Positions 16,027 to 24,396 of a stretch of 41,625 nucleotides of DNA are shown in pieces. A program made the translations under genes and the position numbers. The DNA comes from Actinospica durhamensis (lineage in GTDB: Bacteria > Actinomycetota > Actinomycetes > Streptomycetales > Catenulisporaceae), in NCBI RefSeq assembly GCF_018139695.1, contig NZ_JAGSOG010000046.1, positions 1 through 41,625 of the forward strand. Reading direction: 5' to 3'. Position 1 is the stretch's first letter. Each line of letters starts with the position of its first letter. A model generated the notes under the pieces. That model saw nothing but the letters and a program-made list of their open reading frames with translations, was not told the origin of the DNA and did not search any database.

Positions 16027-16686
16027 ATGCGCCTCGTCATCGCCACCTGCAGCGTCGACTATGCCGGCAAGCTCGCCGCGCACCTGCCCAGCGCCAAGCG
16101 GCTGCTGATCCAGAAGTCCGACGGCTCCGTGCTCGTGCACTCCGACGGCGGCTCGTACAAGCCGCTGAACTGGATGAGCCCGCCCTGCTCGGTCCGCGAG
16201 GAACCGGGCGTGTGGACGGTGACGAACAAGGTCGGCGAGAAGCTCGTGATCACCATAGAAGAGGTCTTCCACGACTCCCGGCACGAGCTCGGGGTGGATC
16301 CGGGCCTGCGCAAGGACGGCGTGGAGTCGCACCTGCAGGAGCTGCTCGCGGCGCAGATCGAGACGCTGGGCAGCGGCTACCGGCTGGTGCGCCGCGAGTA
16401 CCCCACCGCCATCGGCCCGGTCGACATCCTGGCCAAGGACTCGACCGGGATGACGGTGGCCGTGGAGATCAAGCGGCGCGGGGAGATCGACGGCGTGGAG
16501 CAGCTCACCCGCTACCTCGAGCTGCTCAACCGGGACCCACTGCTCGCCCCGGTGCGCGGGATCTTCGCCGCGCAGGAGATCAAGCCGCAGGCGCGGGTAC
16601 TGGCCACCGACCGCGGCATCAACTGCCAGGTGCTGGACTACGACGTCCTGCGCGGCTTCGACGACGCGGACTCCCGGCTGTTCTGA
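16027..16686 (+). CDS. nucS: Mismatch endonuclease NucS (EndoMS)
   Basis: 219 residues, the usual length for actinobacterial NucS. The N-terminal DNA-binding half ([45 protein letters not shown]) is followed by a RecB-like nuclease domain with GPVDILAKD (Asp133) and AVEIKRRG (Glu147, Lys149), the PD-(D/E)xK catalytic set. The C-terminus ends RLF, a hydrophobic tail of the type that docks on the sliding clamp. In actinobacteria lacking MutS/MutL, NucS makes double-strand breaks at mismatches and lowers mutation rate. It is transcribed on its own among minus-strand neighbours. Confidence 0.93.
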   Translation: MRLVIATCSVDYAGKLAAHLPSAKRLLIQKSDGSVLVHSDGGSYKPLNWMSPPCSVREEPGVWTVTNKVGEKLVITIEEVFHDSRHELGVDPGLRKDGVESHLQELLAAQIETLGSGYRLVRREYPTAIGPVDILAKDSTGMTVAVEIKRRGEIDGVEQLTRYLELLNRDPLLAPVRGIFAAQEIKPQARVLATDRGINCQVLDYDVLRGFDDADSRLF

Positions 16687-16729
16687 GCCGCGTCGGCTCT
16701 GCCCGGCGCAGCCCCTGACCGCCCGCCGA

Positions 16730-17239
16730 CTACGTCGCGCCGCTCGGCGATCCCAGGGCCGCGGCGCCCGCCACCGCGGCCCCGACCCCGGCCCGCCCGG
16801 TGCGGGTACGGCGCCCGGCTCGGGCGTAGACGCCGCGGATGCGGGCGGCCAGTGCCGTCTCCCCGGCCGCGGACGCCGCCGCGGCGACCGTGAACGCGGT
16901 GAGCCTGGCCGCCTCCCGCTGCGCCGGATCGCCGGCCTCCAGCCAGTCCGCGTACCAGCGCGCGAACAGCACCGCGTCCGGCGCCGCGTCGATGCGGCTG
17001 GGCAGGCTGGTCCAAGCCGCGTCGGGATGCCGATATCCGATGTGCGTGCCCTGAGTCAGCCGCTCCAGCAGGCCGGCCGCCACCGGTCCGTTGCGCAGCC
17101 CGATGTCAAGGCTCGAGATCGACGCACCGGCGTACCGCGCCAGCTGATCGACCGTCACCACGATCCGCAGCCCGCCGAGCACCGTCACCGCTCGGACCGC
17201 CGCCAAAGCCCGCCCCACCGCGGGATTCCATTGCCCCAT
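16730..17239 (-). CDS. Hypothetical protein
   Basis: 169 residues if ATG 17239 (MGQWNP) is used; a GTG a few codons downstream is also possible and no start has a clear ribosome site. The sequence is Ala-rich and mostly helical (VDQLARYAGASISSLDIGL, GLLERLTQGTHIGYRHPDAAW, LFARWYADWLEAGDPAQREAARLTA) and ends in a low-complexity Ala/Gly/Arg tail. No motif was recognised and no signal peptide is evident. It is convergent with nucS and divergent from the gene at 17426. Codon-position GC bias supports it being a real gene. Confidence 0.55.
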   Translation of the reverse strand: MGQWNPAVGRALAAVRAVTVLGGLRIVVTVDQLARYAGASISSLDIGLRNGPVAAGLLERLTQGTHIGYRHPDAAWTSLPSRIDAAPDAVLFARWYADWLEAGDPAQREAARLTAFTVAAAASAAGETALAARIRGVYARAGRRTRTGRAGVGAAVAGAAALGSPSGAT

Positions 17240-17425
17240 AAGGCCGATTCGAGCGGATGTGCGGCCGTTCGGAAACGGCGTACGGGATCGCGCCGCCGTT
17301 CGTCGCGCTCCCCGGCGCTCGATCCTACGCAGTGTCACCTTTTGAGGAGTAAAGTGCGCTGGCAAGAAATTGTTCATGCCTGAGGGGGAGCGCTGGGCTA
17401 CCTCCCACGGACTGTGAGGACCGCG

Positions 17426-17749
17426 ATGAGCTTTATAGCCAAGGCGCTGGAAGTCTCCGAGAAGGTTTTCGACGAGACCGAACACACCATCGAGGAATGG
17501 AACACCCACCGGCACGGCGCCAAGCTCTTCCTGAAGCTGGGCATCGCCGTGTACGCCGAGCAGCGGCTCGGCGGCCAGCACGGGCCGGTCGACCGCATCC
17601 TCGGCGCCCTCGACGGGCACGCCGCGGAGCACGGCGAGGTCGACCTCGACCACCTCAAGGCCGCGCACGAGGTGCTCGGCGACGAGTTCATCAAGGAGCA
17701 CGACATCGCTCCGGAAGAGGCCGCCGAGCCCGCCAAGGCCGAGGCCTGA
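17426..17749 (+). CDS. Small acidic conserved-type protein of unknown function
   Basis: 107 residues. ATG 17426 has GAGGA five bases upstream, better than the in-frame GTG at 17414. It is rich in acidic and His residues: SEKVFDETEHTIEEWNTHRHG, a central LGIAVYAEQRLGGQHGPVDRI, then LDGHAAEHGEVDLDHLKAAHEVLGDEFIKEHDI and an Ala/Glu tail. It looks helical and cytoplasmic. Six His residues could bind metal, but no family was recognised. The 180 bp upstream is the least GC-rich part of this region and probably holds its promoter; a 20-bp stem terminator lies 33 bp after the stop. Confidence 0.65.
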   Translation: MSFIAKALEVSEKVFDETEHTIEEWNTHRHGAKLFLKLGIAVYAEQRLGGQHGPVDRILGALDGHAAEHGEVDLDHLKAAHEVLGDEFIKEHDIAPEEAAEPAKAEA

Positions 17750-17781
17750 GGCTCGCGCACGCAGTAATTCGGGGTGGGAGA

Positions 17782-17827
17782 AAGCCGGGTGCCCGGCGAC
17801 CTGGTGGGGTCGCCGGGCACCCGGCTT
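17782..17827 (+). terminator. Terminator with perfect 20-bp stem
   Basis: AAGCCGGGTGCCCGGCGACC (17782-17801) is the exact reverse complement of 17808-17827, with loop TGGTGG. It ends the transcript of the small acidic protein and lies 43 bp from the MITE-like element. Confidence 0.9.
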
Positions 17828-17869
17828 GTCCGCCTCGCCGCACCGAGGCCTCGGTAAGGTCTTGTCGCT

Positions 17870-18038
17870 CTAGGCCGTGTTTTCAAACCATCGTCGGGGC
17901 CGCGACGCCTGCCACGCACGCTCGCGGCGTTGCCGGACCGCTTACAGACGACCGAGTATGCGCGCGGCCCGGCGCCTTGCGAGCGCACGCGTCAGACGCC
18001 GCGGCCTGACCCGACGCTGGTTTGAAAACACGGCCTAG
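17870..18038. mobile_element. MITE-like palindromic element flanked by CTAG
   Basis: CTAG occurs at both edges (17870-17873 and 18035-18038). Inside them are perfect terminal inverted repeats starting GGCCGTGTTTTCAAACCA (17874-17891 region and its reverse complement ending at 18034). Beyond the perfect part the arms stay similar with small gaps (CGTCGGG, GGCCGCG, CGCTCGC blocks) for about 75 nt each, so almost the whole 161-bp interior folds back around a centre near 17945-17960. It encodes no transposase. Size, long terminal repeats and CTAG flanks fit a non-autonomous element mobilised by an IS5/IS427-group (IS870-like) transposase. The right CTAG contains the stop codon of the B12 mutase gene. 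Confidence 0.65.
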
Positions 18039-20011
18039 CCGATCACGTCGAGCACACGCCCCAGGATCGCCGTCAGGTCGTAGTCGCGCGGGGTGAACAC
18101 GGCCCTGACTCCCTGGGCGAGCAGCGTCTCGGCGTCGGCCTCCGGGATGATCCCGCCGACCACGACCGGCACCTCCCCCGCGCCCGAGTCGGCCAGCAGC
18201 CGCAGCACGTTCGGCACCAGGCGCAGGTGCGAGCCGGAGAGCACGGACAGGCCGACCACGTCCACGTCCTCGGCCACGGCGGCCGCCGCGATCTGGGCGG
18301 GGGTCAACCGGATACCCTGGTAGACCACTTCGAAACCGGCGTCCCTGGCCCGCACCGCGATCTGCTCGGCGCCGTTGGAATGCCCGTCCAGACCCGGCTT
18401 TCCGACCAGCATCCGCAGCCGCCGGCCGCGCTGCTCCCCCGCCGCCCGCACCCGTTCGCGCAGCGCGCTCAGCTCGGCCGAGACCTGGGTGCCGACCGCG
18501 GCGCCGGCCACGCCGGTGGGGGCGCGGAACTCGCCGAACACCTCGCGCAGCGCCCCGGCCCACTCCCCCGTGGTCACCCCGGCCCTGGCGCACTCGAGCG
18601 TGGCGGACATCAGGTTCGTGCCCTGATCCGCGGCGTCCTTGCGCAGCCGGGTGAGCGCGGCGTCGACGGCCCCCTGCCCGCGCGAGGACCGCCACCGGGC
18701 CAGCGCGTCGGCGGCCTCCTGCTCGACGGCGGCGTCCACGGTCTGGATGGCGGAGTCGAGGTCCGCGGTGAGCGGGTTGGGCTCGGTCTCCCGGAACGCG
18801 TTGACGCCCACCACGATCTGCTCGCCGGACTCGATCCGGGCCCGGCGCTCGGCGTGCGCGGAGACCAGCTGGCCCTTGAGATACCCGGACTCGACGGCGG
18901 CCACGATCCCGCCCATGTCCTCGATCCGCCGCATCTCCGCGCGCGCCGCGTCCACCAACGCGGCGGTCTCGGCCTCGACCACGTGCGAGCCGTCGAACAG
19001 GTCGCCGTACTCGAGCAGGTCGGACTCGAAGGCGAGCACCTGCTGCAGCCGCAGCGACCACTGCTGGTCCCACGGCCGCGGCAGGCCGAGCGCCTCGTTC
19101 CACGCGGGCAGCTGCACGGCGCGGGCGCGGGCGCCCTTGGAGAGCGTGACGGCCAGCATCTCGAGCACGATGCGCGCGACGTTGTTCTCCGGCTGGGCCT
19201 CCGTCAGGCCGAGCGAGTTGACCTGCACGCCGTAGCGGAAGCGGCGGGCGGCCGGATCGGTGACGCCGTAGCGCTCCCGGGTGATCTCGTCCCACAGCCG
19301 GGTGAAGGCGCGCATCTTGCACAGTTCCTCGACGAAGCGCACTCCGGCGTTGACGAAGAAGGAAATGCGCTCCACCACGCGGTCGAAGCGCTCGGCGGGC
19401 ACCTGGCCGCAGTCGCGCACCGCGTCGAGCACGGTGATCGCGGTGGACAGGGCGTAGGCGATCTCCTGCACCGGCTCGGCGCCGGCCTCCTGCAGGTGGT
19501 AGCTGCAGATGTTGATCGGGTTCCACTTCGGCAGGGCGCTGACGGTGTGGCAGATCATGTCGGTGGTCAGCCGGAGCGAGGGCCCGGGCGGGAAGGCGTA
19601 GGTGCCGCGGGAGAGGTACTCCTTGACGATGTCGTTCTGGGTGGTGCCGGCCAGCAGCGCCGGATCCGCGCCCTGCTCCTCGGCCACCACCTGGTAGAGC
19701 GCGAGCAGCCACATCGCGGTGGCGTTGATCGTCATCGAGGTGTTCATCTCGGCCAGCGGGATGCCCTCGAACAGCCGGGCCAGGTCCCCGCGGTGCGCGA
19801 TCGGCACCCCGACCTTGCCGACCTCGCCCGCGGCGAGTTCCGCGTCCGCGTCGTAGCCGGTCTGGGTGGGCAGGTCGAAGGCCACCGAAAGGCCGGTCTG
19901 CCCCTTGGCCAGGTTGCGCCGGTAGAGGGCGTTGGACTCGGCCGGGGTGGAGTGGCCCGCGTACGTGCGCATCACCCAGGGCCGGTCCCGCTTCGCGCTG
20001 CCTGCAGACAT
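18035..20011 (-). CDS. ecm: Ethylmalonyl-CoA mutase-type B12 enzyme (MeaA-like)
   Basis: 658 residues from ATG 20011 (GGAAGG 11 bases upstream; a GTG four codons earlier sits too close to it). The TIM-barrel acyl-CoA mutase domain begins WVMRTYAGHSTPAESN, with SVAFDLPTQTGYD, TSMTINATA and the substrate region CSYHLQEAGAEPVQEIA. The C-terminal cobalamin domain has LDGHSNG (Asp542, His544 as cobalt ligand), GLSVLSGSH and VVVGGIIPEAD. Single-chain fusion and these sequences match Ecm/MeaA, which converts ethylmalonyl-CoA to methylsuccinyl-CoA in acetyl-CoA assimilation, rather than two-subunit methylmalonyl- or isobutyryl-CoA mutase. Crotonyl-CoA carboxylase/reductase is not in the window. The stop codon lies in the CTAG edge of a MITE-like insertion, so the coding region appears intact. 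Confidence 0.87.
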   Translation of the reverse strand: MSAGSAKRDRPWVMRTYAGHSTPAESNALYRRNLAKGQTGLSVAFDLPTQTGYDADAELAAGEVGKVGVPIAHRGDLARLFEGIPLAEMNTSMTINATAMWLLALYQVVAEEQGADPALLAGTTQNDIVKEYLSRGTYAFPPGPSLRLTTDMICHTVSALPKWNPINICSYHLQEAGAEPVQEIAYALSTAITVLDAVRDCGQVPAERFDRVVERISFFVNAGVRFVEELCKMRAFTRLWDEITRERYGVTDPAARRFRYGVQVNSLGLTEAQPENNVARIVLEMLAVTLSKGARARAVQLPAWNEALGLPRPWDQQWSLRLQQVLAFESDLLEYGDLFDGSHVVEAETAALVDAARAEMRRIEDMGGIVAAVESGYLKGQLVSAHAERRARIESGEQIVVGVNAFRETEPNPLTADLDSAIQTVDAAVEQEAADALARWRSSRGQGAVDAALTRLRKDAADQGTNLMSATLECARAGVTTGEWAGALREVFGEFRAPTGVAGAAVGTQVSAELSALRERVRAAGEQRGRRLRMLVGKPGLDGHSNGAEQIAVRARDAGFEVVYQGIRLTPAQIAAAAVAEDVDVVGLSVLSGSHLRLVPNVLRLLADSGAGEVPVVVGGIIPEADAETLLAQGVRAVFTPRDYDLTAILGRVLDVIG

Positions 20012-20200
20012 GACGGACGGCACCTTCCGCTGTGCGGTCGCCGCCGAGGGGCCCGGTCGGCGCTCTTGCTGCGGATACTACTGGCCGGTAACAAGCTTGG
20101 GAAGGGGGGCGAGGTGCGGCGCGGGCGCGCGGTCGCGGCAAAAGCAACGGCCCCGCGCGTCCGGACGGGACGGCGAGGCCGGGGGTCGAGGCGGGCGGAC

Positions 20201-20548
20201 TCAGCCGCGGCGCACGTGCTCGACCAGCGCGAGGATCCCGCGGGCGATACCGCCGTCGAGGTCGCGCACGGCGAAGGTGCCGGCCATCGAGGCGGCGGCC
20301 AGCGCACAGGAGCGGTCGTCCAGGCGCTTGCGGGCGCGGGCCCCGGTGACTATCTCCAGCTTGCGCTGGGCCGGGTCCACCGCGACCAGCACCGACTCGG
20401 CCGCGGCCGGGCCCAGCGCGCCGTGTCGGGCGAGCGCCTCGGTCCGCGGTTCGGCGCCGAGGTCGCCGACGAACACCGACCAGTTCAGCCCGGTACGCCG
20501 TTCCGCCAGCTTGATCGCCCGTTGAATCTGCGCGGACTCGATCGTCAT
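20201..20548 (-). CDS. DUF5130 family protein
   Basis: 115 residues from ATG 20548, with GAGG eight bases upstream inside the preceding gap. The sequence IQRAIKLAERRTGLNWSVFVGDLG, SVLVAVDPAQRKLEIVTGARARKRLDDRS, and a final helix GIARGILALVEHVRRG match the DUF5130 pattern. This is a TPM-like alpha/beta fold common in actinobacteria; function unknown. It follows the small membrane protein gene by ten bases, probably in one operon. Confidence 0.78.
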   Translation of the reverse strand: MTIESAQIQRAIKLAERRTGLNWSVFVGDLGAEPRTEALARHGALGPAAAESVLVAVDPAQRKLEIVTGARARKRLDDRSCALAAASMAGTFAVRDLDGGIARGILALVEHVRRG

Positions 20549-20558
20549 CACCGTCGCC

Positions 20559-20936
20559 TCACCAGGAGCCACTGGCTCCGCCGGTTCCACTCGAAGAAGC
20601 TCCGGCCCGGGCCTTGTCGCCCTCGGCCGTGGACTGCTCGCCCTTGCCCGGCTCGGTGCGCGCGGCCGCGGTCTGCTTGTCCCAGCCGACCTCGGCCCGG
20701 TTGCGGTCGCCGCGTACCCAGCCCGGGAGCATCACCAGGAAGGCGATGATCAGGAACAGGGCGACCGGGATGCCGACGAAGATCCCCAGGGTCGTCAGTA
20801 CGGACAGACGAGGACCCGGGTCCTCGCCCTGGAAGTTGGCTGCGAACGCCGAAGACGCGGCCAGCAGGGGCGCACTGGTGAGCGCGACCACGGATCCGGC
20901 ACGCACCGCGCGGCGCGATGGCGATGTGATAGTCAC
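20559..20936 (-). CDS. Small exported membrane protein
   Basis: 125 residues from GTG 20936; no good ribosome site is visible, so a leaderless transcript is possible. Residues 1-33 form a signal peptide (SRRAVRAGSVVALTSAPLLAAS, cleavage near AFA-AN). One transmembrane helix follows (LTTLGIFVGIPVALFLIIAFLV), then LPGWVRGDRN-RAEVGWD and a polar Gly/Ser-rich cytoplasmic tail. The layout puts a short loop outside and the tail inside. Similar proteins sit beside DUF5130 genes in Streptomyces. Function is unknown; operon partner of 20201-20548. Confidence 0.72.
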   Translation of the reverse strand: MTITSPSRRAVRAGSVVALTSAPLLAASSAFAANFQGEDPGPRLSVLTTLGIFVGIPVALFLIIAFLVMLPGWVRGDRNRAEVGWDKQTAAARTEPGKGEQSTAEGDKARAGASSSGTGGASGSW

Positions 20937-21067
20937 AGCACAACGTTACTCGACACCGGATCCGGTCTCGCAGCCAGGTAGGCCGTTCGCAGGCAGGTCG
21001 CGCCGAGGGGCCACCCGTTCGCCGCACCGCGGCCGGTCTCCGGCCCGCTCCAGGGCTCACCGCCGGC

Positions 21068-23125
21068 TCATCCCAGCGCCCGCAGCGCCCGGGCGAGCGA
21101 GCGCACCCGGGCATTCGCGGCCAGTTCCTCGAGCAGCACCGGCGCGCCACTGCCGTCGGCCACCGGGTAGCGCCAGTTGGGGTAGGCGTCGCCGCTGGTG
21201 CCCGGCAGGTTGTGCGCGCGGCGGTCGCCCACCGCGTCGGGCAGGTAGACCCCGACCAGGCGGGCCGGGGTCCAGGCCAGATAGCGGTGCAGCGCGTCGA
21301 CCGTCTCCGGTTCGCCCGCGCCGCGCCGCAGCATGCCCTCGCGGCGCAGCGCCTCGAGCCAGTCCTCGCAGTCGAACGCGTCCCCGGCCAGCACCGCGGC
21401 GGTGGGGGGCAGGTCGTGCGTGGTGACGGTGGCCAGGCAGTCGGCGCGCCAGCGGGCCGCGTGCAGCGGGCGGCCGGCGTCGTCGCGTTCGAACCACAGC
21501 ACGCTGGTGCCGAGGATGCCGCGGCCGGCCAGCTCAGAGCGCACCCAGGGTTCGACCGTGCCGAGGTCCTCGCCGATCAGCAGCGCCCCGGTGCGCTGCG
21601 CCTCGAGGGTGAGCACGCCGAGCATCGCGTCGTGGTCGTAGTTGACGTACGTACCCTGATCCGGGCTGAAGCCCTCCGGGATCCACCAGAGCCGGAACAG
21701 GCCCATGACGTGGTCGATCCGCAGGCCGTGGGCATGACGCAGGGCATTGACGAGGATCTGGCGGTAGGGCAGGTACCCGGTCTCGGCCAGCCGGTCCGGA
21801 CGCCAGGGGCGCGAGGCCCAGTTCTGGCCCTGCTGGTTGAACTCGTCCGGGGGCGCGCCCACGGTCACCCCGGGCGCGTAGACGTCCGGGTCGGCCCAGA
21901 CGTCGGCGCCGTCGGCCTGGGCGCCGATGGGCAGGTCGTGGATGATGCCGTAGGGCATCCCGGCCCGCTCGCAGGCGGTGCGCGCGGCGGCGAACTGCTC
22001 GTCGAGCAGCCACTGCATCCAGCAGTGGAAGTCGATCTCCTCCGCCTCGGCCCGCTGCCAGGCCCTGGTCTGCGGGCTGTCCGGATCCTCCAGGCCCTGC
22101 GGCCAGTTCTCCCGGTGGGTGCCGTGCAGGCCCACGATGGTCATCCAGGTGGCGTGGGTGCGCAGCGCGGCGCCTTCGCGGCGCAGGAAGGCGCGGAAGT
22201 CGGCGTCCCGGCCGGGTCCGCGGTCGGTGGGCGGCAGTTCGCGCAGCAGCCGCAGGGCCGCGATCTTCGCCTCCCAGACCAGGTCGCGGTCCAGCAGGTC
22301 CCCGGCCGGCCCGGTCTTGCGCAGGTCGTGGCCGAGCTCGTCGATCTGGGCGCGCACCTCGGGCGGGGCGTAGGCGTATTCGAACGTGGACTCGATCCGC
22401 AGGTGCGCCGGATCGGGGTAGCGGCGGGAGGCGGGCAAGTAGGGCGAGGGGTCGATCGGCTCCACGCCGCTGGACGCGAGCAGCGGGTTGACCACCAGGA
22501 ACCCGGCGCCGAGGTCGTGCCCGGCCAACAGGGCGAGCTGGGCGAGGTCTTCGAGGTCTCCGATGCCCCAGGACTGCTGCGAGCGCACGGCGTGCAGCTG
22601 CAGGGAAAGGCCCCAGGCCCGGCCGCGTCCGGCGCCCGCGGTCAGCCGGCTGGGCGCGACGGCCAGCGGGCAGCCGAGCGTGCGCCCGCCCCAGGTGCCG
22701 GTCAGCCGGTGCCAGCCGAGCGGGAGCCCGGCGGGCAGGGCGAAGTCGTACTCGACCTGCTCGTGCGAGGGGCCCGGGCGCGAGCGCACGGTGGCCAGGT
22801 CGTAGCGCCGGCTGCCGTCCTCGAGCTCGATCCACAGCCGGGGGGCGCTGTCCGCGGGGCCGAGCGCGGTCACCTCGGTGCCGCGTCCGCTCGCGCCGCC
22901 GGGTTCCGCCCGCAGCACGACCGCGGCCGGCAGGCTGCGCCGCTCTCTGCGCGTGCGCAGGGCGCTGCGACAGTTCTCGGCGTCGGAGGCGTCCACCCCG
23001 AAGGCGGCGAGGACGGCCACCAGCGTGGCCTCGCCCACCTCGATGCGGCGGCCGCGCCAGTCGTGGTATTCGGTGGAAATGCCATAGGCGCGCGCGAGCG
23101 CCATGAGATCGGGCCCGGGGCTCAT
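21068..23125 (-). CDS. malQ: 4-alpha-glucanotransferase (amylomaltase)
   Basis: 685 residues, the long actinobacterial form with an N-terminal beta domain of about 160 residues before the GH77 barrel. Catalytic residues are all present: nucleophile Asp471 in LRIDHVMGLFR, acid/base Glu519 in LIGEDLGTV, and Asp571 in TTHDLPPTA. WGIGDLEDLAQLA and SPYLPASRRYPDP are further GH77 landmarks. MalQ transfers maltodextrin segments between alpha-1,4-glucans in maltose and glycogen metabolism. ATG 23125 is used; a second ATG lies seven codons downstream. It stands alone, with a hairpin separating it from the upstream HNH gene. Confidence 0.95.
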   Translation of the reverse strand: MSPGPDLMALARAYGISTEYHDWRGRRIEVGEATLVAVLAAFGVDASDAENCRSALRTRRERRSLPAAVVLRAEPGGASGRGTEVTALGPADSAPRLWIELEDGSRRYDLATVRSRPGPSHEQVEYDFALPAGLPLGWHRLTGTWGGRTLGCPLAVAPSRLTAGAGRGRAWGLSLQLHAVRSQQSWGIGDLEDLAQLALLAGHDLGAGFLVVNPLLASSGVEPIDPSPYLPASRRYPDPAHLRIESTFEYAYAPPEVRAQIDELGHDLRKTGPAGDLLDRDLVWEAKIAALRLLRELPPTDRGPGRDADFRAFLRREGAALRTHATWMTIVGLHGTHRENWPQGLEDPDSPQTRAWQRAEAEEIDFHCWMQWLLDEQFAAARTACERAGMPYGIIHDLPIGAQADGADVWADPDVYAPGVTVGAPPDEFNQQGQNWASRPWRPDRLAETGYLPYRQILVNALRHAHGLRIDHVMGLFRLWWIPEGFSPDQGTYVNYDHDAMLGVLTLEAQRTGALLIGEDLGTVEPWVRSELAGRGILGTSVLWFERDDAGRPLHAARWRADCLATVTTHDLPPTAAVLAGDAFDCEDWLEALRREGMLRRGAGEPETVDALHRYLAWTPARLVGVYLPDAVGDRRAHNLPGTSGDAYPNWRYPVADGSGAPVLLEELAANARVRSLARALRALG

Positions 23126-23273
23126 GCTTCATTGTGCCGCGTTCCCGGCCGGTGCGAAAGTAGCGCCGCGCCGCGCCACCCCTCGGCGCACCCTCGCGAT
23201 AACGGCTCCGAGCAGCGTTTTCCGGCGCCCGTCCGGCGTATCACGATTGGAGTATCCACCTCATGATGAAGAA

Positions 23274-23302
23274 CCCCGGACCGCGGCCGGCGCGGTCCGG
23301 GG
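23274..23302 (-). terminator. Terminator of the HNH gene
   Basis: Perfect 12-bp stem: CCCCGGACCGCG (23274-23285) with CGCGGTCCGGGG (23291-23302), five-base loop. It lies 21 bp beyond the minus-strand HNH stop codon and upstream of malQ. Confidence 0.85.
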
Positions 23303-23323
23303 CTGCCTGCGGCAGACGGGCGA

Positions 23324-23998
23324 TCAGGCCGCCAACGGAGTGACGACCGCGGCCGCGACGGCGGAGACGGGGGCGAGCACCGGGACCTCGGCTACGCCGG
23401 CCACCACCGACGGTCCGACCGAAAGGGTCCCGGGGACACAAACGCCGTCCGGCCCTTGCGGCTCGAACGGCAGCAGCTCCAGGTCGACGCCGTACCCGCG
23501 CAGGTACGGCAGCCACCGTTGGTCTGTGCGGCCGGAGGACAGGATCCGCCAGGCCGAGCCGTTCGGTTGTACCGGCGGGCGCTTCATCCGCCAGCCGAGC
23601 TCGAGCAGCGGCCGGTCGGCCTTGACGTGGTTGCAGCGGCGGCAGGAGGAGACGACGTTCTCCCAGGCGTGCTGGCCGCCGCGGGAACGCGGGATCACGT
23701 GGTCCACGCTCGTGGCGGGCGCGTCGCAGTACACGCAGCGGCCGCCGTCCCGAGCGAAGATCGCCCGACGGGTGAGCGGCACGCCGCGCCGCAGCGGCAC
23801 GCGCACATACCGGGTGAGCTTGACCACCGAGGGCGCCGGCAGATCCCAGCCGACGCCGCGCGCTCCGGCGGCGTGCAGGGAGGCTCCGGTCCCCTCGAGG
23901 GTGACGGCCTTGTGATTGAGGACGAGGACCACCGCGCGGCGCTGCGGTACGACGCACAGGGGTTCATAGGACGCGTTCAGGACCAGCGTGTGAGGCAA
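23324..23998 (-). CDS. HNH endonuclease family protein
   Basis: 224 residues from TTG 23998, which has AAGGAG six bases upstream; the resulting start PHTLVLNASYEPL matches the conserved beginning of this actinobacterial family. The HNH/McrA-like zinc domain is clear: FARDGGRCVYCDAPATSVDHVIPRS as two overlapping landmarks (CVYC, DHVIPRSRGG), then WENVVSSCRRCNHVKADR. The C-terminus carries an extra hydrophobic Val/Ala-rich run (about 40 residues) not typical of the family. These proteins are widespread single-copy chromosomal genes, not obviously mobile; the biological substrate is unknown. It is divergent from the MscS channel gene. Confidence 0.85.
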   Translation of the reverse strand: MPHTLVLNASYEPLCVVPQRRAVVLVLNHKAVTLEGTGASLHAAGARGVGWDLPAPSVVKLTRYVRVPLRRGVPLTRRAIFARDGGRCVYCDAPATSVDHVIPRSRGGQHAWENVVSSCRRCNHVKADRPLLELGWRMKRPPVQPNGSAWRILSSGRTDQRWLPYLRGYGVDLELLPFEPQGPDGVCVPGTLSVGPSVVAGVAEVPVLAPVSAVAAAVVTPLAA

Positions 23999-24396
23999 CT
24001 GGGGCTCCTTGGTCAGCGCCCGGCACGTGGCTCGCACCGGACTCCGGGTACCCCTCGACTGGCGACGCTGTGTCCGTCGGCTTCGAACCCGCGGGCGGTA
24101 CGGCCATGACGGAACCATGGCCCCTCCGCCGCGCGCCGGGTTCGCCGGAGCTCCGAGCCGGACTGGCCCGTACGCTCCCACGATCACACACCCGACCGCG
24201 TCGCCCTTCTCAGGGCATCATGCTTAGCCGCATCTAGTGTGGCTTTCGGTGTTGTTCCCGCGCCACTGTGTTTTCACGCCGCGTGAAAGATTATTGCCGC
24301 AGGCCGCGGTCGGATGAATGGACGGTGGGCCACCGGCGGGAGTCGATCGGCTAACGTGTCGGGGGTCGGACCGAACGGAAGAAGGTGAGCGGGCCC
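23999..24396. other. Divergent intergenic region with a TTTCACG palindrome
   Basis: About 400 bp between the HNH gene (minus) and the MscS gene (plus). No gene is credible. TTTCACG (24272-24278) and CGTGAAA (24282-24288) form a perfect inverted repeat with a three-base centre, inside a relatively AT-rich stretch (24215-24300). This is a plausible operator or promoter-proximal site for the channel gene. Confidence 0.5.

Noticed and set aside
18035-20011. Methylmalonyl-CoA mutase assignment
   Set aside because: A single-chain protein with Ecm-type sequence around the cobalamin domain (LDGHSNGAEQIA, GIRLTP) and no small subunit gene beside it fits ethylmalonyl-CoA mutase better.
17883-20147. 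754-codon minus-strand frame overlapping the B12 mutase
   Set aside because: Arg-rich frame-shifted shadow of the mutase, running through the MITE-like element.
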